NCBI GenBank assembly: GCA_026168455.1 | Contig: CM047428.1 | Span: 18,566,759 to 18,630,758 of the forward strand | Length of the DNA stretch: 64,000 nucleotides | Reading direction: 5' to 3' | Source of the DNA: Theocolax elegans | Lineage: Eukaryota > Arthropoda > Insecta > Hymenoptera > Cerocephalidae | In this document: positions 57,659 through 64,000 of the stretch, one piece after another | Numbering within the stretch: position 1 is the first letter of the stretch | Layout: every line of letters begins with the position of its first letter | Notes under the pieces: model-generated | Told to the model about the DNA's origin: nothing | What the model saw: only the letters and a program-made list of their open reading frames with translations | Database searches by the model: none | Translations under genes and position numbers: made by a program

Positions 57659-58055
57659 AAGGGTCTGTTTCTACACACAGAAATTAAATACATAATGTCA
57701 ATACACATAAAAATTGTTAGTTAATTTTGAGCACAGTGTAAAGACATTTTACACAATAATTAAAATTTAATAATAGTTGATATTATACATATAAATATTA
57801 TACACATATTTGTTTAACACTTGAATATTTTACACATGAAATTTGTGTATAAAAAACGTTTTCATACAAAAAATAAGTGTGTACAATATTGATGTGTAGA
57901 ATATTTATGTGTATAATGTTTATGTATATAATGTCGATTATTATTAAATTTTAGTTATTGTGTAAAATGGTTGTACATTGTGCAAATAATTAATTATCAA
58001 TTTTTGTGTGTATTAACATTATGTATTTAATTTCTGTGTGTAAAAACAGACCCTT
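57659..58055. mobile_element. Palindromic MITE, 397 bp
   Basis: The left end AAGGGTCTGTTTCTACACAC and the right end inverted AAGGGTCTGTTTTTACACAC match over about 150 bp, so the element is nearly one complete hairpin. The interior is rich in TGTGTATAAT/ATTATACACA words. No clear target duplication. Non-coding. Confidence 0.8.
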
Positions 58056-58077
58056 GCCCTTTTATTTACTCTATATA

Positions 58078-58618
58078 TATATATATATATTTCTTTTTTT
58101 TTATTCTCTTTGCTCATTACCCCGTACACCCGTGGGTTTTGCCCGTGGGTTTTTACAGGGACACCCCTACCACCTGCAAATTTTTTCCCATCCCGGTCCC
58201 CACCGTCTCGCATTCGCCCGGGGTTATGCTCGTGGGGAAGGGAAAACCTTGTAGGAAAACCTTCCCTGAGAAGGCCGGTGTACAGGGTTGCCAGATGGCG
58301 ATTTTTTCTCTTTGTTGCTCTTGCTTAATAAAGATCAATATACGTAAGAGAGAAAAGGAAAAAAATTCGCCAACTGGTCACTCTGCCGGTGTATTGGAAC
58401 ATTCTGTTTAGATGCTCAGGTCACTTTGCATAGGCCCAAACACCGAAACAGAATGTTCCACATCTTCCGCTCACGTTGTGATGTGTGGAAAAACACCTAA
58501 CCGATCTCGAAAAGCCGCACGAGCATGGTGTCACCCATCCAAGTGCCAACCGCGCTCAATGCTGCTTAACTTTCGTGGTCGGCCGAGGTGCGTCCCCGCC
58601 ACTCCGCAATCGTGTCGG
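58078..58618 (-). mobile_element. 5S-rRNA-derived SINE, near full length, with 17-bp target duplications
   Basis: On the minus strand the element starts at 58618 (CCGACACG), contains the 5S internal promoter (CCGACCACGAAAGTTAAGCA, GAGCGCGGTTGGCACTTGG, ATGGGTGACACC), continues through a GC-rich body and ends in an A-rich/ATAT tail at 58078-58110. It is bounded by identical copies of TTTATTTACTCTATATA (58061-58077 and 58619-58635), the length typical of target-primed reverse transcription. Without the nested MITE it is about 430 bp. Box A, intermediate element and box C are better preserved than in copy 1. Confidence 0.88.
58283..58385. mobile_element. 103-bp hAT MITE with CCGGTGTA duplication
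   Basis: Ends CAGGGTTGCCAGATGGCGA and, inverted, CAGAGTGACCAGTTGGCGA; the 8-bp CCGGTGTA is identical on both sides (58275-58282, 58386-58393). It lies in the SINE body. Confidence 0.9.
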
Positions 58619-58888
58619 TTTATTTACTCTATATATTTTGAGTAACAATGATTCATTTCCTTAAGTGGTCAGTTACAGGGTTTTTACCTTAATTACTTTG
58701 TAGTTACATAAGTATCGGCGATACTGTATCGAGTAAGTATCTATTTTAAAACTATCTTCGATACAAAAGAATCGGCGATATTTTCTCAAAAAAGTATTTG
58801 TAAGGCCGATACTTCGATACAATAATTTTGGAACGAAGTAACGAGATACAGCGATGTATCGCCGTTACTGCCCACCTCTGTGAATATG

Positions 58889-59442
58889 GATGTATACATT
58901 AGCTGTGATTGAATTTAGTCTACCGTCTGTAATATTTATTTTAGTCTTGTGACTGCTTTTGCTTCCTTTTTTCGGTTTATTATTCTTTTATGTTGACTTA
59001 ATTTATTTATTTATTTAATTTATTTAATAATGTTGATGTATAGAGCTGTTAAAGAGATAAAGGTAGTAATCGTAATTGTTCAATGTTTGTCCATATAATA
59101 AAGTTATTTCCATTGTTTTTTAATTATCCCTGTTTTCACTATTAGTGCAATGATTAAGTGATGCTACAATCAAAATTGAAATGTTAAGCATTCGATGTAT
59201 TGACAAGTAGTAAGTACAATGTTATAAATCATTAGGTTTAAAAACAAAACCTGTAATCATTTATGTAAATTCAAATGTAGTCGTTAAATAAAGGTATAGC
59301 CTAAGGAGCATGACGAAAGTCATCGAAACGTCCAAAAGACTTGTGTATGAAATTTAATTTTTTAACAGCTTTTTATTAGGCAACGCGTGCCCCGGTGATA
59401 ATTAAAATACTTTTATCGGGATCGCGAATACCACGTCACAAA
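58889..59442 (+). other. Possible 5' LTR region of the downstream retroelement
   Basis: If the primer-binding-site-like motif at 59444 is real, the 5' LTR should end at about 59442 (CACGTCACA). In this stretch are two AATAAA signals (near 59098 and 59286) and a hammerhead-like word (59301-59330). The LTR start cannot be fixed because the 3' LTR lies outside the window. Confidence 0.35.
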
Positions 59443-59443
59443 T

Positions 59444-59460
59444 GGCGACCGTGACAGGAC
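59444..59460 (+). promoter_or_regulatory. Primer-binding-site-like motif
   Basis: TGGCGACCGTGACAGGA follows a CA and resembles the tRNA primer-binding sites directly after the 5' LTR of Ty3-type elements. The tRNA was not identified. Confidence 0.4.
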
Positions 59461-61068
59461 GACGGTTTCGCCTTCGCGAATTTTAAATTTAATCCGTCGG
59501 CCATTTTCGCGCGCGAGACGTCGCGGCGAAAGAATGAGCGGGTAGAGATAGATAGAGAGAGGGAGAGAGTGATTTGATTGTTGTGTTTGAGAGAGAGAGA
59601 ACAAGCTAGAGAGAGAACGTGTGAGACGGATCTCTTAAGAGGTGTACCCCCTCTTGCTCGATTAGTCGAGGAGAGGCGTATACCCGTGTATTTGGGAGAG
59701 ATAATGCGTGCGACCGAGTATAGCCGGCAACGCCCGATCTCCGCCGAGATCGGTCTCTCCCGATCGCAAGCTTGTCGGGAGATCCTTGCTTGGCTTGTAT
59801 AGGAGCGGCAAGGTAGGGAGAGAGTAGCTTGCGTCGCGGATCGCGGGCAGCGAGAATCCCCCCCCCCCCCGAAACGCGTGAGAAAGGACTGCGCGAGAGT
59901 CCGATTTACATCGGCTCTTTCCGATTGCGCCTGCGAGTGGGAGTAAGAGAGAGTATCCCTAGTCGCGGGGAGTCGGAGTAAAGGCTAGGCGGGCTCCTGT
60001 GTGTGTGAGAGAGAGAGAGCGCGAGTGCCTAGACCTTCCGCGTATGACGTCCTTGCTCTGGTATTACTATATAAAACCAGAGCGGGCGAATTTTTTTAAA
60101 ATTAACTCGTCCCCTCCGAAATCGTATCTCACGTGTGTGTGAGTAAAGAAATAGGTTCGCTCGGGAGAGGTAGCTGTTCCCCACGCCCCCCTCCCATTTA
60201 AAATTAAATTGATTTTTCTTTTATTTTGTGTGAATTTTTGTGACTTCTGTCATACATTTTTTTATTGCAATAGAAATTAAATTTTTTTTGTTTAATTTTA
60301 CAACTATTGTCAACTGTTTAAACTGGTGTGTAAGTTAAACAATTGACAGATATCTTTGTGTGTTTTAGCCGCAAGATATTGAAGTTGTAAAATTAATTAT
60401 TCAGACTTGTGAGCAAGTTGAATAATTAATTTATTTTATTATTATTCTTGTTATCCAACAATTTAAACCTTAATTGTTTCATTTTCCCTAGCAAAATAAT
60501 TTTTTTTATCCGTATTAGGATAAAATTAATTGATCTTGCTGGTTAAGGAATCTTTGGGATTTTAACCAGCAGATTACTTGCTTTGGGAAGTGTTGGTAAT
60601 TTACAATTAATTGTAAATACACAGACATATTTGAGATAATTTTGTGTTTTTTTGTTGTATGAGATAACTATCATAATTACTTGTGCTTGGAGAAGCAAAG
60701 TAATTGAATAACGTCTTGGTGCGTGTGAGTCACAAGGCGTTATAATTAACAAATTATTTATTAAACTCATTATTGAGTAAATAATTAATTCTTATTTTTT
60801 TGTTTGGTTAGCGTGAGTGCAAAGTGCGCGATTAGCCGCGACTCTGACTGACAAAATCTTTGTTTTGTTTTGTCCTTTTAAGGACGAAATAAAATTTTAC
60901 TAAGAGGAAATCACTTGGATTTCAATTAGTGAAATAAGATTGTTAGTGTGCTTACCGTCGTAGTTCACAATTTGCTGTAAATAGAACGACGCCAAAATTT
61001 TTTTTACTCGTTGGGAGTAATAATTATTTTATTGTGGTGGGCCTAATAAAATAATTTCCAATTTTGAA
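59461..61068 (+). other. GC-rich leader of the retroelement with TATA box
   Basis: A long leader: GA-rich and CpG-rich DNA (59500-60060), a C run (59858-59869), then TATATAAAA (60068-60076) enclosed between GCTCTGGT and ACCAGAGC (60055-60083). Then T-rich DNA with little coding potential up to the first gag frame. A TATA this far inside could mean that the LTR actually extends to around 60.2 kb or beyond, in conflict with the proposed primer site. Confidence 0.4.
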
Positions 61069-61680
61069 TTGGATACTTCCAAGGTATTTGAATCGTTAGG
61101 GATTTCAACAGAAATCCCGACTGTGAATACCTCTCCTGACGTAAGACGTCGGCTGCTGCTAGTCAAACAAATCATGGCTAGCAGCTATGAAGCCCGGATG
61201 GCCCAGCTGTTACGTGAATCATGTATAGCTCGGGATATCCGACGGGAGACGAGGAAACTTCCAATTGAAGCGGTGTACCTTCAATTGGAAAACTTAAGAC
61301 TAAGCTCAAATGGTGATCAGGCGGAGTGCCGCGAACGCCTTTTGAGACACAGGATCAAATGTGTAGACATTGATCTCGAAGTCCCATGGTTCCCAGACTA
61401 CGATGAGGATATAAGGGCAGAACCTGCCCATAAACCTCTGGTCTGTCAGGAGCTGTGGGCAGTTCGAAAGCCCCGTTCCAGAAAAGGAAGTGTAGCCCCA
61501 TCTGGAACGGAAATTTCTTACGAGTCCGATATGTCGGATCGTGAGAGAATTGTGTGTGACAGAAGGCCCATCATTGAAGAGGATGGAACTCAGTCACCAA
61601 ATAGTCGCCAAAGGTTTTCGCCTAAGGACACTGCACAAAGCCCAAGGGTAGCACCAACAGGTGCTATACCAAACGGGTAA
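61069..61680 (+). CDS. Retroelement gag, N-terminal frame (SAP-like)
   Basis: A 203-codon frame beginning with TTG. The first ATG, in MASSYEARMAQLL, is at about 61174, yet the residues before it look coding, so the true start may have been lost or lie upstream of a splice. Residues about 64-95 (LPIEAVYLQLENLRLSSNGD onward) have the two-helix pattern of a SAP-like nucleic-acid-binding motif, as found in some insect Ty3-type Gag proteins. The C-terminal part is Ser/Arg/Pro-rich. It ends at TAA; the next frame (61737) is -1 relative to it and is open from about 61629, so a frameshift or a single lost base would fuse the two. Confidence 0.7.
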   Translation: MDTSKVFESLGISTEIPTVNTSPDVRRRLLLVKQIMASSYEARMAQLLRESCIARDIRRETRKLPIEAVYLQLENLRLSSNGDQAECRERLLRHRIKCVDIDLEVPWFPDYDEDIRAEPAHKPLVCQELWAVRKPRSRKGSVAPSGTEISYESDMSDRERIVCDRRPIIEEDGTQSPNSRQRFSPKDTAQSPRVAPTGAIPNG

Positions 61681-61736
61681 TTGTAGTACCAACAGCTTGC
61701 CTGACGACGACTACAACACCGATCACTCCTGTTTCT

Positions 61737-63884
61737 GTGGTTACAGCCTTATGCACAACCACTACGTCGACGGTTATGACCGTGACAACTGCTCGTCAAG
61801 GAGGATATTATGCACCTGCACAATATTCCCCAACCTTCGAACAGAGAAACAGCGGTGAGGTTGACACGATCCGGGAGCGTGATGTGCCAACCCAACACTT
61901 CGACTCAGGTTCTCGGTCAGAAACCGCCCGTCGTATGTCGAGAGATTACACCTCTAGACTAGACGTTGACAGGCGACCTGACGATAGGTTAACCGAAGGT
62001 CGAAATGTTGAAGATAGATATGGATACGACCTACCTATTCAGGTACGTAGACAATCTCACGTTAAACCGATTATCGAATCGAAACGTCGAGATCCCTCTT
62101 CTAGTGCTTGCGAAAGGCAAGGCAGAAGAGAGAGGCGTGAGTACGTAACTCCAAGCGGAAAATCACGACATCATCGCTCAACGAGTAGAGACTCTAGCAG
62201 TGATGACCGTCGTGAGAGCTGCACGGAGAAAAGTTCTCATAAACGTCGATCTTCTCGCACCTATGTGGACAGAGCTAAAAGGGAAAGCCCTAAGCAGAAC
62301 CACGTAGATGAGAGGGACAGACGTAAGAAAGCGCCTCAACCTAAGCGAGTAACCGCTACATGTGACCAGTCGACACAAACGGAATCTTTAGATTCCAGTG
62401 AGACTGATCGCGAGTCTACGTACAGGAGGAGACCTGAATCTCGAAGGACGGCAGAAGGCCGACAAGAGTACAGGGACTCGTCCGTTAGCAGATGTAGGAA
62501 CTCTCAAGTGGGTAATAGAGATTACCACAGATATAGAGATTCCTATCGTTATGACGAGAGTGCTCCCATGCCAAGAGTACGTGGAGACGATAACTCTAGG
62601 CATGAGCGGACAGGGTGCGCACGTGAACTACGAATCTGGAACATGTCCTTTGATGGTGAGACCAAAAAGGACGCGGAAGAATTCCTAGATCATTTACACG
62701 ATTTTAGAAATGACAACGAGTTCTCAGATCGTAGAATGTTCAGTGCTCTGCCGACTGTGTTCTCAAAATCGGCTCTGTTCTGGTACAGAACAGTTCAACG
62801 ATCTCTCCGAGATTGGCGCGATTTTGAAACAGAGTTCCTAAATGAGTATGGCCGTCAAATAAATGACGAAGATTTACTCTTGGAACTCCGTTCACGAACG
62901 CAGAGTGAGAGTGAGAAGGCTACGACATTTTTGAATTGCTTCAAAGCGATCGTAAACCGATTTGAAGGTCCACCCTCACTGGAGCAACAACTAAAAATGG
63001 CCTACTCTCAGATGAGGCCAGATTACCGTAGGTATATACCTGTACGACAAATTCGAAGTTTTGCCGATTTGTCAACATACGGTAAAGAGTACGAGCAGCA
63101 CTTGGAATGGGACACGAAATTCTCAGGTTCCAAGACTAAGCGCGAAAAGCTCGTACCAGAAGCCTTCCCGAAACAGAGTGGTGGGACACGAGTTTCGGGT
63201 AAAGTGGCGGCTGTTACCGATAAGAGTAAAGATAAGTCTTCTCACTCGAAGAAACAGTCGTCGCAGAAGACTATTAAGAAGAAGAGTAAGAAAAATGCCA
63301 AAGGCTCATCTAGCTCTTCTTCAAGCGAATATGAAGCAGCCGTGGTGTACGGTACTTCATACGCTAATAATAGTTTTCAAAAACAATATGGCAATTCGAA
63401 TAAATCGGCGAGTGTGCGTAATTCGAAGCCTGTACAATTCATGATGCCTGTTGTTCCACAGGCAGCCAGTCAACAGAAGCTAAGTTCAGGTACGAGAGAT
63501 AGACGTATGCAGACGAAATCTCAAGTACCAGTACATCAAGCTTTTGTACCACAAGTTGTACAAAACCTGGTGAGGCATGTGCAACCACAAGCGAGGGCAT
63601 TAAATCCCTTGAACCAAAACACCAACTTTGTCGGCGTGTGTTTTACATGCCAAAAAGTTGGTCACAGCTCATCGGACTGCCCTAGCCAAACTTGCTATCG
63701 ATGCGGAAATATCGGGCACTCCGCTGAGCAGTGCTCAACCGAATTGGTAGCAAAGGAGTGCCAGCTGTGTGGGACCAGTGGCGTTACACTCCAAACATGT
63801 CCTAACTGCGTCAGATTCCTTCAAAGTGTGGGAAACCTGAACGCAGGGCACCCGAGCTGTCCCGGGCGCCCTGCACCGCAGTAA
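61737..63884 (+). CDS. Retroelement gag, main frame: RS-rich, capsid-like domain, CCHC zinc knuckles
   Basis: 715 codons (GTG start is arbitrary; the frame is open further upstream). Residues about 60-290 are rich in Arg, Ser, Glu and Asp with many RS/RE/RD pairs. Residues about 296-432 form a Ty3-type Gag capsid-like domain (ELRIWNMSFDGETKKDAEEF, ALFWYRTVQRSLRDWRDFE). Then a Lys/Ser-rich linker and two CCHC knuckles of the form CX2CX4HX4C (CFTCQKVGHSSSDC, CYRCGNIGHSAEQC; from residue 635), followed by a third Cys cluster (CQLCGTSG...CPNC). Gag packages element RNA into particles. No protease or RT lies in this frame. The frame is long and uninterrupted, which suggests a fairly young element. 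Confidence 0.88.
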   Translation: MVTALCTTTTSTVMTVTTARQGGYYAPAQYSPTFEQRNSGEVDTIRERDVPTQHFDSGSRSETARRMSRDYTSRLDVDRRPDDRLTEGRNVEDRYGYDLPIQVRRQSHVKPIIESKRRDPSSSACERQGRRERREYVTPSGKSRHHRSTSRDSSSDDRRESCTEKSSHKRRSSRTYVDRAKRESPKQNHVDERDRRKKAPQPKRVTATCDQSTQTESLDSSETDRESTYRRRPESRRTAEGRQEYRDSSVSRCRNSQVGNRDYHRYRDSYRYDESAPMPRVRGDDNSRHERTGCARELRIWNMSFDGETKKDAEEFLDHLHDFRNDNEFSDRRMFSALPTVFSKSALFWYRTVQRSLRDWRDFETEFLNEYGRQINDEDLLLELRSRTQSESEKATTFLNCFKAIVNRFEGPPSLEQQLKMAYSQMRPDYRRYIPVRQIRSFADLSTYGKEYEQHLEWDTKFSGSKTKREKLVPEAFPKQSGGTRVSGKVAAVTDKSKDKSSHSKKQSSQKTIKKKSKKNAKGSSSSSSSEYEAAVVYGTSYANNSFQKQYGNSNKSASVRNSKPVQFMMPVVPQAASQQKLSSGTRDRRMQTKSQVPVHQAFVPQVVQNLVRHVQPQARALNPLNQNTNFVGVCFTCQKVGHSSSDCPSQTCYRCGNIGHSAEQCSTELVAKECQLCGTSGVTLQTCPNCVRFLQSVGNLNAGHPSCPGRPAPQ

Positions 63885-64000
63885 GTCAACCGTGTGGTTT
63901 ACAAGGGCAAGAGTTTAAGGTTGGAGAACCCTCTAAACTCTTTAAGAAGTCTAGCAAATCATTTGCTGACCTCTCTACAGTCCTTAACGAAGGTCGAATT
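63884..64000 (+). CDS. Start of the next retroelement frame, truncated by the window
   Basis: In the -1 frame after the gag stop, 39 codons are open to the window end with plausible composition (GLQGQEFKVGEPSKLFKK). Probably the start of pol, before the protease. No family motif visible yet. Confidence 0.5.

Larger units (their letters stand above)
57005..58880. mobile_element. hAT-type element, 1.88 kb, carrier of nested insertions
   Basis: Ends CAGAGGTGGGCA (57005) and its inverse TGCCCACCTCTG (58880), flanked by TGACTATG and TGAATATG, an 8-bp duplication with one difference, as expected for hAT. Subterminal regions share GATACTGTATCGACGAT-like words. No transposase. Nested within are a piggyBac-like MITE (57360-57597), a palindromic element (57659-58055), a 5S-headed SINE (58078-58618) and, inside the SINE, a hAT MITE (58283-58385). 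Confidence 0.85.

Noticed and set aside
58006..58411. Several overlapping frames near 58.1-58.4 kb
   Set aside because: They are shadows of the GC-rich SINE body and the nested MITE.

Overview
This is a 64 kb stretch of an AT-rich insect-type nuclear genome, perhaps from a parasitoid wasp or a similar repeat-rich arthropod; the species cannot be fixed from the sequence. Evidence for a eukaryote is spliced coding exons with GT/AG borders, a CR1/Jockey-type LINE, hAT-, piggyBac- and Tc1-like elements with the correct target-site duplications, a 470-bp satellite, an LTR-retroelement gag, microsatellites and a 100-N assembly gap. There are few genes and most of the window is repeat.

Layout. 1-10.6 kb: AT-rich DNA with a 2.2-kb tandem duplication (3760-8186) carrying nested MITEs. 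10.6-11.5 kb: a terminal-inverted-repeat element with an 86-bp-arm palindrome. 11.8 kb: gap, then degenerate TTTAAACAG-type repeats. 13.1-21.3 kb: about 17 copies of a 470-bp satellite with decaying edges. 24.5-27.7 kb: a 3.2-kb foldback element flanked by TTAA.

23.6-52.9 kb, minus strand: the gene-bearing part. Two groups of exons can be read by eye. The upstream group (52926 down to 42633) encodes an acidic N-terminal region, two zinc-finger-like motifs, a complete tyrosine-recombinase-like catalytic domain and a C-terminal Myb/SANT-like domain. The downstream group (41232 down to 28742) ends in a Suv4-20 (KMT5)-type SET domain with an intact NHxCxPN motif and post-SET cysteines. Nearly every exon starts and ends in phase 1, so the groups could be spliced together or alternatively. 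I regard this recombinase/Myb plus SET locus as the most interesting object in the window. Its introns are packed with small transposons: a Harbinger-like TAA-flanked element carrying a transposase-like ORF, a TIR element with a hammerhead-like motif, foldback MITEs, a 5S-rRNA-derived SINE copy and a decayed LINE.

53-58.9 kb: decayed transposase relics, a short-period minisatellite, and a 1.9-kb hAT element (57005-58880) carrying a nested set of insertions: a piggyBac-like MITE, a 397-bp palindrome, and a 5S-rRNA-headed SINE with 17-bp target duplications, itself hit by a 103-bp hAT MITE.

58.9-64 kb, plus strand: the 5' part of an LTR (Ty3-like) retroelement: primer-binding-site-like motif, GC-rich leader with a TATA box inside a hairpin, two gag frames (SAP-like N-terminus; RS-rich region, Ty3-type capsid domain, two CCHC knuckles) and the start of a further -1 frame running off the window.

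All exon borders were read by eye from splice signals and phase; no alignment or transcript evidence was available.
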